Shown here: in pieces, positions 18,677-27,428 of the stretch
Position numbering within the stretch: position 1 is the first letter of the stretch
Layout: each line of letters begins with the position of its first letter
NCBI RefSeq assembly: GCF_900167975.1
Contig: NZ_FUZU01000004.1
Span: 868,001-932,000, forward strand
Origin: Ohtaekwangia koreensis
Lineage (GTDB): Bacteria > Bacteroidota > Bacteroidia > Cytophagales > Cyclobacteriaceae
DNA length: 64,000 bases
Direction of reading: 5' to 3'
Program-made: the position numbers and the translations under genes
The notes under the pieces: generated by a model
What the model was told of the DNA's origin: nothing
The model's database searches: none
Seen by the model: only the letters and a program-made list of their open reading frames with translations

Positions 18677-18688
18677 GCAACCGATTAC
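18677..18688. promoter_or_regulatory. Variant LacI-type site next to the kduI start
   Basis: GCAACCGATTAC differs from the perfect palindrome at two positions and ends six bases before the kduI ATG. Binding there would block transcription or initiation of the catabolic operon. Confidence 0.4.
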
Positions 18689-18693
18689 ACATT

Positions 18694-19527
18694 ATGTTGC
18701 ACACTTCCAGACACGCCATTCATCCATCGCAGTACAGAACATTTACTACCAGTCAACTGCGCGAAAATTTTCTCATCGAAAACATTTTTGTTCAGGATGA
18801 GATCTCATTAGTATATACGCACTACGATCGTCTTATCGTTGGTGGTGCCAATCCGGTTTCAAAGCCGCTGACACTGCAAACTTTCGATTCGCTGAAAGCT
18901 GATTTTTTTCTTCAACGAAGAGAGATCGGAATTATAAACGTAGGCGGCAAGGGGACTATCACTGTAGACGGAACCACCTATACCCTTGGCAACAGGGAAG
19001 CCTTATATATAGGACGTGGTTCGAAAGATGTAGTCTTTCATCCTGATCAAGCTACGAAGCCACTATATTATTTCAACTCAGCACCTGCTCACGCAGTATA
19101 CCCTACCCGTACGGTTACATTGGAGCAGGCAGATACAGTAGAGATCGGTGCGCTTGAAACATCCAATCAACGTACCATTCGTAAGCTGTTGGTGAACAGT
19201 GTGCTTCCTACCTGCCAGGTGCAGATGGGGCTCACTGAACTTAAGACCGGAAGTGTATGGAACACTATGCCCCCTCATACACATGACAGGCGCATGGAAG
19301 CGTACTTCTATTTTAATATACCCGATAATCAAACCGTTTGTCATTTCATGGGCGAGCCTCAGGAAACCAGACATATCTGGATGCAGAATCACCAGGCTGT
19401 TATATCACCACCATGGTCAATCCATAGCGGAGCCGGAACCAGTAACTATATATTCATTTGGGGAATGGCCGGAGAAAATTTAGATTACAGCGATATGGAT
19501 GGAGTAAAGCCAACAGAACTACGATGA
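18694..19527 (+). CDS. kduI: 5-dehydro-4-deoxy-D-glucuronate isomerase
   Basis: 277 residues. Converts 5-keto-4-deoxyuronate (from unsaturated galacturonate) to 2,5-diketo-3-deoxygluconate in the cytoplasm. Strong similarity over its full length to the E. coli protein as I remember it: VYTHYDRLIVGGANPV, LQRREIGIINVGGKGTITVDG, NTMPPHTHDRRMEAYFYFN with the zinc-binding His/Glu cluster, and PQETRHIWM. The start is ATG 18694; an in-frame TTG seven codons upstream overlaps a probable operator and would add an unrelated leader. The stop overlaps the kduD start as ATGA (19524-19527), implying translational coupling. Confidence 0.96.
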   Translation: MLHTSRHAIHPSQYRTFTTSQLRENFLIENIFVQDEISLVYTHYDRLIVGGANPVSKPLTLQTFDSLKADFFLQRREIGIINVGGKGTITVDGTTYTLGNREALYIGRGSKDVVFHPDQATKPLYYFNSAPAHAVYPTRTVTLEQADTVEIGALETSNQRTIRKLLVNSVLPTCQVQMGLTELKTGSVWNTMPPHTHDRRMEAYFYFNIPDNQTVCHFMGEPQETRHIWMQNHQAVISPPWSIHSGAGTSNYIFIWGMAGENLDYSDMDGVKPTELR

Positions 19528-20309
19528 AACTTTTTGATCTAACCGGTAAACGTGCCCTCATTACAGGTGGTACGCACGGCCTTGGTATGGCGATGGCAAA
19601 AGGCCTTGGATTAGCAGGCGCTAAACTTATTATCAACGGACACTCGCCCGATAAAATGAAAGATGCGCTGGCTTCTTATGAAAAAGAAGGTATAGCTGCT
19701 ACAGGATATCTTTTCGATGTAACCAGTGATCAGGCTGTAAAAGAAGGCATCGACAAGATTGAGAAAGAACAGGGCCCTATAGATATACTTGTAAATAATG
19801 CGGGTATAATTAAACGTATACCAATCCTCGATATGGAGGTTGCCGACTTTCAACAGGTGATCAATGTTGACCTGGTAGGACCTTTCATTGTCTCAAAGCA
19901 TGTAGGAAAGTATATGGTTCAAAGAAAGGCAGGCAAGATCATTAACATTTGTTCGATGATGAGCGAGCTCGGAAGAAATACTGTCACGGCTTATGCTGCT
20001 GCAAAGGGTGGATTGAAAATGCTTACCAAGAACATGGCCACCGAGTGGGCAAAGTATAACATCCAGGTAAATGGAATCGGCCCCGGATATTTCGCTACTG
20101 AACAAACTGCACCGATCCGCGTGGACGGACATCCTTTTAATGAATTCATTATAAACCGTACACCTGCGGCCCGTTGGGGTGATCCGGATGATTTGATGGG
20201 TGCTGCTATATTTCTATCCTCTGCTGCGAGTGATTTTGTCAATGGACAAATTATTTATGTGGATGGCGGTATATTAGCAACAATAGGAAAGCCGGCTAAT
20301 GAAGCATAG
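19524..20309 (+). CDS. kduD: 2-dehydro-3-deoxy-D-gluconate 5-dehydrogenase
   Basis: 261 residues. NAD(H)-dependent short-chain dehydrogenase that reduces 2,5-diketo-3-deoxygluconate to 2-keto-3-deoxygluconate (KDG). Start chosen at ATG 19524 (MKLFDLTGKRALITGG), which fits the family length and overlaps kduI by four bases. Motifs: TGGTHGLG cofactor loop (13-20), NNAG (~90), catalytic Ser in ICSMMSELG, and YAAAKGG for the Tyr-x-x-x-Lys pair. C-terminal FVNGQIIYVDGG is typical. It is 27 bases ahead of the LacI gene. Confidence 0.96.
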   Translation: MKLFDLTGKRALITGGTHGLGMAMAKGLGLAGAKLIINGHSPDKMKDALASYEKEGIAATGYLFDVTSDQAVKEGIDKIEKEQGPIDILVNNAGIIKRIPILDMEVADFQQVINVDLVGPFIVSKHVGKYMVQRKAGKIINICSMMSELGRNTVTAYAAAKGGLKMLTKNMATEWAKYNIQVNGIGPGYFATEQTAPIRVDGHPFNEFIINRTPAARWGDPDDLMGAAIFLSSAASDFVNGQIIYVDGGILATIGKPANEA

Positions 20310-20336
20310 GCTGAACAGAATGTAAACGGAGCCGAA

Positions 20337-21368
20337 ATGAAAAAAGAAAAAGCTACTATACACGATATAGCCCGCAAGCTGAACATTACGGCTTCTACGG
20401 TTTCCCGTGCGTTGAAAGATCATCCGCGCATTAGTGCGGAAACAAAAAAAGCAGTACAGAAAGTTGCAGCAAAATTAAACTATCAGCCGAATAATATAGC
20501 GGCTGCTTTGCGCAATGGCAAGAGCAATATCATTGGTATCATCGTGCCTACAGCAGACAGAACGTTCTTCTCTTCTGTAGTGCGCGGTATAGAAGAGATC
20601 GCGAATACAGCAAAGTATAACGTTATGATCTGCCAGACCTACGACAACTTTGATAAAGAAGTGTCTACGGTAGAAGCATTGTTAAATGCACGGGTAGATG
20701 GTATCATTGTTTCGCATGGTAAAGAGACGCAGAACTTCGAACATTTTCTGAAAGTAAAGGAACGTGGTATACCTATTATACTCTTCGACCGCTCGAACGA
20801 TGAGCTTGAAGTGAGTAATGTTGTGATCGATGATTTTCTGGGAGCTTATAAAGCCACAGAACATCTTGTTCAACAAGGATGCAAACGCATTGCTCACTTT
20901 ACCAATGCGCGCAAAATCAGTATATTTAAAGAACGCCTTCGCGGATATCGTGAAGCACTACTAGACAATGGTTTAAAGTTTGACGAATCGTTGGTGGTAG
21001 ACAGCAATCTTCAATTGGAAGATGGTCGCAGCAGTATGGAGCAACTTCTTAAACGTAAAGATATACCTGATGGTGTGTTCTCTTCCAGTGCGTATGGTAT
21101 ATTAGGTGCCATGCAGGTTTTGAAAGAAAAAGGATTTAAGGTGCCCGAAGATGTAGCGCTGGTAGGATTCAGTAACGAGCCCTTCACTTCATTTACGGAG
21201 CCGCCTTTGTCAACGGTAGACCAACACCCTATGCGCATGGGTAACGCTGCCGCGGAAATCTTCCTGGAAGAAATGGCTGCCAAAGACAAAAAGTTTATTC
21301 CTCAAAAGATAGTTTTAAAGCCTGAGTTGATCATTCGTCAATCATCCCTGCGAAAAAAGCCGAATTAA
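20337..21368 (+). CDS. LacI/GalR family transcriptional regulator of the pectin loci
   Basis: 343 residues. N-terminal helix-turn-helix ATIHDIARKLNITASTVSRALKDH (split: residues ~6-30) with hinge LNYQPNNIAAALRNGKSN, then a periplasmic-binding-protein-like sensor domain (~62-335; NIIGIIVPTADRTFFSSVVRGIEE, GIIVSHGKET, VALVGFSNEPFTSFTEPPLSTVDQ). Probably responds to KDG or a related uronate product (inference). It is embedded in the kdu-uxa operon, and GCAATCGATTGC palindromes upstream of both pectin susC genes fit this family, so it is the natural candidate to control PUL 1, PUL 2 and its own operon. Confidence 0.93.
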   Translation: MKKEKATIHDIARKLNITASTVSRALKDHPRISAETKKAVQKVAAKLNYQPNNIAAALRNGKSNIIGIIVPTADRTFFSSVVRGIEEIANTAKYNVMICQTYDNFDKEVSTVEALLNARVDGIIVSHGKETQNFEHFLKVKERGIPIILFDRSNDELEVSNVVIDDFLGAYKATEHLVQQGCKRIAHFTNARKISIFKERLRGYREALLDNGLKFDESLVVDSNLQLEDGRSSMEQLLKRKDIPDGVFSSSAYGILGAMQVLKEKGFKVPEDVALVGFSNEPFTSFTEPPLSTVDQHPMRMGNAAAEIFLEEMAAKDKKFIPQKIVLKPELIIRQSSLRKKPN

Positions 21369-21387
21369 TGTATATCAAGTCATTGTC

Positions 21388-21414
21388 CGTTCAGGGAATT
21401 GCCCCTGAATAACG
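21388..21414 (+). promoter_or_regulatory. Hairpin between lacI and uxaC
   Basis: CGTTCAGGG pairs with CCCTGAA(T)AACG, with the six-base loop AATTGC, 19 bases after the lacI stop and 26 before the uxaC ATG. Only a weak T-rich tract (TCTTGTTT) follows. It may act as a weak terminator or mRNA-processing site that separates regulator and enzyme levels. Confidence 0.5.
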
Positions 21415-21440
21415 TCTTGTTTATAAAGTATACGCATCGT

Positions 21441-22844
21441 ATGAAAAAATTTATAACTGAAGATTTTCTCCTCTCAAACGATTTTGCAAAAACGCTGTAT
21501 CACCAGTATGCAAAGGATCTTCCCATCATCGACTATCATTGTCACCTTTCTCCACAGGATATAGCCAACAACCGGCAGTTCGAGAACATTACCAAGGTAT
21601 GGCTCGAAGGCGATCACTATAAATGGCGGGCGATGCGTGCGCTGGGTATAGATGAGAAGTATATCACCGGTAATGGGTCGGATGAAGATAAATTCAAACA
21701 ATGGGCTTATGCTGTTCCGTATACCTTGCGCAACCCGCTATATCATTGGACGCATCTTGAACTAAAGCGATACTTTGGCGTTGACGAACTGTTAACGGAA
21801 GATTCTGCAACAAGCGTCTATAAAAAGTGTAATGATATAGTAGCGTCCCCCTCTCATAACACACGTAATCTGCTGACAAATATGAAAGTGGAAGTCGTGT
21901 GTACAACAGACGATCCGATCGATTCGCTCGAGCATCATCAAAAAATCAGGAAGGATAAATTTACAACCACTATACTTCCAACATTTCGTCCTGATAAAGC
22001 ATATGCTGTCGAAAATCCAACAACGTATATAGCGTATCTGGAAAAACTTTCAGCAGTGTCCGGTATAGAAGTTACCAGCTTCGATAAACTCATTGCTGCC
22101 CTGGAAAATCGTGTGGAGTTCTTCCATGCACAAGGATGTAAGTTATCAGATCACGGACTTGAACAATTATACTTTCCGGAAAATAAGCAAGCACACAACA
22201 TCTCCACACTCTTCGGTAAGCTTCAGAAGAAAGAGAATCTTTCTACAAGTGAAATTCAGTTCTTTAAGTATTCCGTACTGATTGAACTGGGTCGCATGTA
22301 TCATAAGAAAAACTGGACACAGCAATATCACCTTGGGGCTTTGCGCAACACCAATGAGCGCATGCTGCGCATACTTGGTCCTGATACGGGGTTTGATTCG
22401 ATTGGAGATTTTTCGCAAAGTGTTGCACTGTCCAAATTTTTAAATGAACTCGACAGCACCAATCAGCTTGCGAAAACTATACTATATAATCTGAACCCAG
22501 GCGATAACGAAGTGATGGGTACCATGATCGGTAACTTTAATGACGGATCAACCAAGGGAAAAATCCAGTTTGGTTCTGCATGGTGGTTCCTCGATCAAAA
22601 AGATGGCATGGAGAAACAGATCAATGCACTTTCAAATTTAGGGTTGCTGAGTTGCTTCATCGGGATGCTTACGGATTCAAGAAGTTTCCTCTCTTATCCA
22701 CGTCATGAATACTTCCGTAGAATTCTCTGCAACCTGATTGGTAAAGATGTAGCAAATGGCGAGCTGCCGGAAGATGAAAAATGGCTTGGTAAAATCGTAT
22801 CGGATATATGTTACTATAACGCAAAGAACTACTTCAAATTTTAA
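21441..22844 (+). CDS. uxaC: Glucuronate (galacturonate) isomerase
   Basis: 467 residues. Converts D-galacturonate to D-tagaturonate (and glucuronate to fructuronate) in the cytoplasm. Start chosen at ATG 21441 (MKKFITEDFLLSNDFAKTLY), which matches the family N-terminus and length; an upstream in-frame TTG would start inside the hairpin. Family motifs: IIDYHCHLSPQDIANNRQF with the metal-binding His-x-His, WLEGDHYKWRAMRALGI, TTDDPIDSLEHH, and the C-terminal LTDSRSFLSYPRHEYFRRI. It supplies tagaturonate to the UxaB encoded 79 bases downstream. Handles the saturated galacturonate that GH28 releases. Confidence 0.96.
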   Translation: MKKFITEDFLLSNDFAKTLYHQYAKDLPIIDYHCHLSPQDIANNRQFENITKVWLEGDHYKWRAMRALGIDEKYITGNGSDEDKFKQWAYAVPYTLRNPLYHWTHLELKRYFGVDELLTEDSATSVYKKCNDIVASPSHNTRNLLTNMKVEVVCTTDDPIDSLEHHQKIRKDKFTTTILPTFRPDKAYAVENPTTYIAYLEKLSAVSGIEVTSFDKLIAALENRVEFFHAQGCKLSDHGLEQLYFPENKQAHNISTLFGKLQKKENLSTSEIQFFKYSVLIELGRMYHKKNWTQQYHLGALRNTNERMLRILGPDTGFDSIGDFSQSVALSKFLNELDSTNQLAKTILYNLNPGDNEVMGTMIGNFNDGSTKGKIQFGSAWWFLDQKDGMEKQINALSNLGLLSCFIGMLTDSRSFLSYPRHEYFRRILCNLIGKDVANGELPEDEKWLGKIVSDICYYNAKNYFKF

Positions 22845-22923
22845 CTATATATTTCAACCACATCAATCTGAAAGTATAGATGCGGGTTCACTCTTAAAAT
22901 GTTCATTCAGGAAATTATACTAT

Positions 22924-24345
22924 ATGCTACAAAAATTAAATCGCACCACAGCCAATCTACCACAAAACAGACCGGTAAAAGTATTACAATTCGGAGAAGG
23001 TAATTTTCTTCGTGCGTTTGTAGACTGGATCATTGATATACTGAATGAGAAAGCAGACTTTAATGGAGCCGTTGAGATTGTGCAGCCAATCAGTAAAGGT
23101 ATGGCCAAGATGGTGAATGATCAGGACGGTCTTTACCATGTCGTCCTCAATGGGCTTCAGCATGGTAAAACAATTTCTGAGACACGCCTCATCTCAAGTG
23201 TAGCCGGTGCGTTTAACCCATACGAAGATTTCGGGCGCTTTTTGAAAACTGCAGAAAATCCTCATTTGCAATTCATCATCTCCAACACAACGGAAGCTGG
23301 CATTACGTTCAATGCGAATGACACAAATGCTTCGGTGCTTGCCGATAGCTTTCCTGCAAAAGTTACGCAGCTGCTCTACCATCGCTTCAAGCACTTCAAC
23401 GGTGCCGCAGATAAAGGTCTCGTACTTATACCTTGCGAACTAATCGAAAAAAATGGAGACACCTTAAAGCTAACGATACTTCAATATATAACACTCTGGA
23501 ACTTACCCAACGAATTTAAAACCTGGGTTGATACTGCTAATACATTCTGCAATACATTAGTAGATCGCATCGTGCCCGGATATCCAAAGGATACTATAGA
23601 TGAAATTCAGAAGTCTGTTGGTTACGAGGACAACCTCGTGGTAACAGCAGAGCCTTTTCACCTGTGGGTAATTGAAGCTACTGATGCAGTACGCAAATCT
23701 TTCCCTGCAGAGAAAGCAGATCTCCAGGTTAAATTTGTGAATGACCTCACTCCCTATAGAACACGTAAAGTAAGAATCCTGAATGGTGCGCACACTGCGC
23801 TTGTGCCTGTTGCTTACCTGCGTGGATTAAGAACCGTGCGTGAATCTGTAGATGATCAGTATACCGGAGAGTTTATCCGTAAAGCTATATTTGACGAAAT
23901 AATTCCGACTCTCGATCTTTCAAAAGAAGAGCTTACTCAATTTGCAAATGATGTGATCGAGCGTTTTCAAAATCCTTTCATTCGTCACGAGCTCATCAGT
24001 ATATCATTGAATTCTGTTTCAAAATATAAGGTGCGTGTGCTTCCTTCTGTTATCGAGTATACCAAACGTACTGGTAAGCTTCCTGAAAAATTGCTTCATT
24101 CCTTAGCAGCATTAATCCGATTCTATAAAGGTGAAGTAAAGGGAGAAGCGATTCCATTGAATGATACTCCTGAAATATTAGAGTTTTTCAAAAAAGCGTG
24201 GGCTACTAATAATCCTGTTCAGGTTGTTAAAGCAACATTATCGAATAAAACTTTTTGGGATCAAGACTTAACCCTTATTGAAGGATTAGAAAACAAAGTA
24301 TTGCACTTTGTTTTGAAGTATGAGGAAGAGTTACACTTCGCTTGA
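22924..24345 (+). CDS. uxaB: Tagaturonate reductase (altronate oxidoreductase)
   Basis: 473 residues. NADH-dependent reduction of D-tagaturonate to D-altronate. Start at ATG 22924 (MLQKLNRTTANLPQNRPVK); in-frame codons upstream overlap uxaC and are not family-like. Mannitol-dehydrogenase-type fold: VLQFGEGNFLRAFVDWIID (nucleotide-binding loop), NTTEAGITF, FHLWVIE and KVRILNGAHTALVP, with the conserved Lys and Asn/His. I prefer UxaB over the fructuronate reductase UxuB because of the QFGEGNFLRAF start and the uxaC partner. Last gene of the operon; no clear terminator after it. Confidence 0.92.
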   Translation: MLQKLNRTTANLPQNRPVKVLQFGEGNFLRAFVDWIIDILNEKADFNGAVEIVQPISKGMAKMVNDQDGLYHVVLNGLQHGKTISETRLISSVAGAFNPYEDFGRFLKTAENPHLQFIISNTTEAGITFNANDTNASVLADSFPAKVTQLLYHRFKHFNGAADKGLVLIPCELIEKNGDTLKLTILQYITLWNLPNEFKTWVDTANTFCNTLVDRIVPGYPKDTIDEIQKSVGYEDNLVVTAEPFHLWVIEATDAVRKSFPAEKADLQVKFVNDLTPYRTRKVRILNGAHTALVPVAYLRGLRTVRESVDDQYTGEFIRKAIFDEIIPTLDLSKEELTQFANDVIERFQNPFIRHELISISLNSVSKYKVRVLPSVIEYTKRTGKLPEKLLHSLAALIRFYKGEVKGEAIPLNDTPEILEFFKKAWATNNPVQVVKATLSNKTFWDQDLTLIEGLENKVLHFVLKYEEELHFA

Positions 24346-24632
24346 TATACTAAATCCATTTGCTGGAGTTTGCATTCTTTGAATGACAGGCTTCAGCCCA
24401 GGTAATCATTTTTGATCAGCTATATATAGCGCTAGAGCTGGGTGGTGTTGTAAAACTATATTCTTTCATGTTATACGATTGCGTTCTACGCAATACATTA
24501 TTATAGCATATATATCGTTTTCGATGTTGATGATCCTTATGATCTCGCTTCTTCCAACTCCAAATGACGCATTACTAATATATAAAAATCGATAATTACA
24601 GCCTCGAATCGTACATATTAAGTTCTTAATAC
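24346..24632. other. Intergenic stretch after uxaB, no gene seen
   Basis: An AT-rich 287-base segment between the uxaB stop and the convergent small gene at 24633. I see no coding region, no strong hairpin and no repeat. Confidence 0.6.
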
Positions 24633-24929
24633 TTAACCATGTCTCATTATCTGGGCTATTATATACCCACCCATACCCGATGCTGGGTTAAGTTCAAATA
24701 AAAAAGCTTTTTTTAACCTCATAACTTGAGGCACATCATTATGAGCATAAGTCTTAAGATCTAGGAGAAAATTTTGATAAGCAAAAGCAGAGAAATCCCA
24801 TCCTATTATATCCTCGAAGATTAAGTCAATTGTATTAGCATCTTGAAGTATACCTATTATTAGTGTATTTTCTTTTACGCGATGCTCAATCTTAAAAATT
24901 GAGGCATCATGATAATCAAATTTTTTCAT
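24633..24929 (-). CDS. Small hypothetical protein, possible orphan immunity protein
   Basis: 98 residues, acidic/aromatic, with no signal peptide or membrane segment: MKKFDYHDASIFKIEHRV followed by an alternating beta-strand pattern (NTLIIGILQDANTIDLIFED) and a helix-prone C-terminal half. I do not recognise a named family. The size, fold pattern and position directly after a stretch resembling the tail of a polymorphic toxin suggest an immunity protein left after loss of its toxin. That is inference; it could be an ordinary small hypothetical gene. Confidence 0.5.
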   Translation of the reverse strand: MKKFDYHDASIFKIEHRVKENTLIIGILQDANTIDLIFEDIIGWDFSAFAYQNFLLDLKTYAHNDVPQVMRLKKAFLFELNPASGMGGYIIAQIMRHG

Positions 24930-24938
24930 AGTTATAGC

Positions 24939-25040
24939 TTACATAGTTATTCTCCTGATTGGAGGTGTAACCTGGTCATGACCATAATTTTTTTCTTTAT
25001 AGACATTTCCGTTGCCGTCATACCATTTTTCTTGGAGCAT
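24939..25040 (-). pseudogene. Possible remnant of a polymorphic-toxin C-terminus (33 codons)
   Basis: Minus-strand reading frame from ATG 25040 to TAA 24939-24941 giving MLQEKWYDGNGNVYKEKNYG followed by HDQVTPPIRRITM. The WYDGNGNVYKEKNYGHD pattern resembles the very end of RHS-type or other polymorphic toxins, where a dipeptide-rich tail precedes the stop and the immunity gene follows. It begins 8 bases after the GH3 stop and ends 10 bases before the putative immunity gene. No upstream toxin body remains: the frame is closed by TAA two codons before the ATG. Could also be chance. Confidence 0.35.
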
Positions 25041-25047
25041 TTCTTAT

Positions 25048-27300
25048 TTATTGCAATATGAAGATTCCCTTTTTTAAATCCCTCGAATCACCCCCTATAT
25101 ATACTTCAAATTTACCAGGCTCTACACCAAATGACATGTCCTTACGGTAAAAAGATAAATCGTGTTGCGTAAGGGTAAAGGTGATTTCCTTGGATTCACC
25201 TGGTTGGAGCATGATCTTTTGAAAGTTCTTCAACTCTTTTACCGGGCGCGTTACACTTCCTACAAGATCGTGTATATATAGCTGCACGACTTCTTCACCT
25301 GCACGCTTGCCTGTGTTGGTAACCTTACAGGATACCTTCAACTCATCCTGCTGCGTGATCTGCGGGCTGCTTAGTGAAATGTCTCCATACGTGAATGTAG
25401 TATAGCTCAGTCCGTATCCGAATGGATAAAGTGGTTCGTTGGATTCATCCAGGTATTTGGAAGTATATTTATTGTTAGCATCCATGGGTCGACCTGTATT
25501 CTTCATGCTATAATATATAGGCACTTGTCCTACCGAACGCGGGAATGTAACGGTGAGCTTGCCGGATGGATTATAATCACCAAACAAAACATCCGCTATA
25601 GCATGGCCTGCTTGTGTTCCAAGAAACCACGTCTCAACGATGGCCGGTATATTGTCGTTGATCCAGTTAATGGTAAGTGGCCGTCCGTTAGACAATACGA
25701 CAACCACCGGTTTTCCCGTCTTCTGAATTTCCTCCACTAACTTTTGCTGCACACCGGGTAAATCCAATGCTGTGCGACTGGCGGCTTCACCGGTCATCAA
25801 TGCAGCTTCACCAACAGCAAGTACTACTACATCAGCCTGTTTCGCTGTTTGTATCGCTTGTGAGAAATACGTTGTTGTATCATCGTTTATATTACAACCA
25901 CGCGCATATAGTACCTGCGTAGAAGGAGTGACAGCTGCTTTGATACCTTCCAGTAATGTAACAGCTTTTGTCCAATCACCCGCTGCAGACCAAGAGCCGA
26001 TCATCTCGCGTCTTGCATCCGCCAGTGGGCCAATTACTGCGATACGTTTTATACTTTTGGACAATGGTAAAACTTGTTTTTCATTCTTGAGCAGCACAAT
26101 GGATTTACGGGCACCATCTCTGGCTGCATCCAGAAACTCTTTCTTCATAACGGTAGACTTCTCTCGTTCTACGTTGCTATATCTATAGGGATCATCAAAC
26201 AATCCCAACTCAAACTTCTTTCGCAGGATTCTGCGTACGGCCTCATCGATGAGTCCTTCTTTCAGTTTACCTTCCTTCACTAACTTCTCCAAGGCATCGT
26301 TGTAAAATCCTGCCTGCATGTCCATATCAACACCTGCTTCCAATGCAAGCGCTGCGGCTGAAGCAGTGTCCTCAGCTATACCATGTGGCAATAGTTCCAT
26401 AATAGAAGTATAGTCTGTAACAACAAAACCTGTAAAATTCCACTCCTTGCGAAGTATATCGGTCATCAGGTATTTATTACCCGTAGCGGGTATACCATCC
26501 AGTTCATTAAAGGAAGTCATAACGGTTGCAGCACCAGCATCGATAGCAGCTTTGTAAGGAGGAAGATATACTTCCCGCAATACTCTGTCAGACATATCGG
26601 TTGTATGATAATCCCGGCCTGCTTGTACTGCACCATACGCAGCGAAATGCTTTACACAGGCAAGAACAGAATTCAACGCTCCTATACCTTCGCCTTGAAA
26701 TCCCTTCACACGCGCTTCTGCAATTCGTGAACCTAAATATGTATCTTCTCCAGCACCTTCTGCCATACGACCCCACCGTGGATCGCGCGCTATATCACAC
26801 ATAGGAGCAAATGTCCAATGCAATCCTTCGGCTGATGCTTCTTCTGCTGCTATGCGCGCAGATTGCTGCATCACGTTTAAATCCCAACTGCATGATTCTC
26901 CTAATGGAATCGGGAAAATTGTACGATGCCCATGAATCACATCGTATCCAAATAACAACGGTATATGTAGCCTTGTCTCCTTTACAGCAATTTCCTGAAG
27001 CTTGCGCGTATAGTCTGCACCAAATGCATTGAAGATCGCTCCTACTTTTCCCGCCTTTATATCATCTTTATAGTTCTCGCGTATCGTAGGACCTGTAACA
27101 TCATAATCGCTGGTGAATAATGTTAGTTGACCTATTTTTTCTTCCAATGTCATTAACGCCAATACCGAGTCTACACGACCATCCACCTGGCTGTTGGCAG
27201 ACGATGGACTTGTATTACTATTTTTCTGACAGCCGGTAAAGATTGCTACGACTATCACTAACAAATATATTCTGTTCATAGCAGCGTGATATTTCTTCAT
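25048..27300 (-). CDS. GH3 beta-glucosidase, lipoprotein (BglX-like)
   Basis: 750 residues. Exo-acting beta-glucosidase, probably periplasmic-facing lipoprotein: signal with IFTGC (C24). Start may be Met1 or Met8 (MNRIYLLVIVV). GH3 N-terminal barrel with ARDPRWGRMAEGAGEDTYLG, KHFAAYG (Lys218-His219) and FVVTDYTS, whose Asp296 is the expected nucleophile; then the alpha/beta sandwich (KSIVLLKNEKQVLPL, PLYPFGYGLSYTTF) and a C-terminal fibronectin-III-like domain. Placed 128 bases after the GH144 gene, so it likely completes breakdown of that enzyme's oligosaccharides, e.g. sophorose to glucose (inference). Confidence 0.93.
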   Translation of the reverse strand: MKKYHAAMNRIYLLVIVVAIFTGCQKNSNTSPSSANSQVDGRVDSVLALMTLEEKIGQLTLFTSDYDVTGPTIRENYKDDIKAGKVGAIFNAFGADYTRKLQEIAVKETRLHIPLLFGYDVIHGHRTIFPIPLGESCSWDLNVMQQSARIAAEEASAEGLHWTFAPMCDIARDPRWGRMAEGAGEDTYLGSRIAEARVKGFQGEGIGALNSVLACVKHFAAYGAVQAGRDYHTTDMSDRVLREVYLPPYKAAIDAGAATVMTSFNELDGIPATGNKYLMTDILRKEWNFTGFVVTDYTSIMELLPHGIAEDTASAAALALEAGVDMDMQAGFYNDALEKLVKEGKLKEGLIDEAVRRILRKKFELGLFDDPYRYSNVEREKSTVMKKEFLDAARDGARKSIVLLKNEKQVLPLSKSIKRIAVIGPLADARREMIGSWSAAGDWTKAVTLLEGIKAAVTPSTQVLYARGCNINDDTTTYFSQAIQTAKQADVVVLAVGEAALMTGEAASRTALDLPGVQQKLVEEIQKTGKPVVVVLSNGRPLTINWINDNIPAIVETWFLGTQAGHAIADVLFGDYNPSGKLTVTFPRSVGQVPIYYSMKNTGRPMDANNKYTSKYLDESNEPLYPFGYGLSYTTFTYGDISLSSPQITQQDELKVSCKVTNTGKRAGEEVVQLYIHDLVGSVTRPVKELKNFQKIMLQPGESKEITFTLTQHDLSFYRKDMSFGVEPGKFEVYIGGDSRDLKKGIFILQ

Positions 27301-27428
27301 TCTAAATTCATGTTTATTGGCACCTCAGCAAGCCTCTCAAAAATGAGAGACTTTGCTAAAGTGGGGCTCCTCCTCAAGTATATCCCTGGCTGTGGATGGA
27401 TGCGGAAAGACCCCCGCGCCTTATGTTA

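Larger units (their letters stand above)
18399..18693. promoter_or_regulatory. Divergent control region between PUL 2 susC and kduI
   Basis: A 295-base gap with no gene. It holds one perfect LacI-type palindrome (18480-18491), half or variant sites at about 18463 (GCAATCGAC), 18601 (TCGATTGC) and 18677-18688 (GCAACCGATTAC, adjoining the kduI start), plus a perfect 14-bp inverted repeat at 18553-18585. This layout suggests joint repression of import and catabolism by LacI, with the second dyad acting as a separate element. Confidence 0.75.

Noticed and set aside
18673-18693. TTG start seven codons upstream for kduI
   Set aside because: It lies within a LacI-like site and gives a leader not found in KduI; ATG 18694 matches family length.
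19458-19523. Longer N-terminus for kduD
   Set aside because: The extra residues overlap kduI and are not family-like; ATG 19524 forms the ATGA overlap and begins the Rossmann fold correctly.
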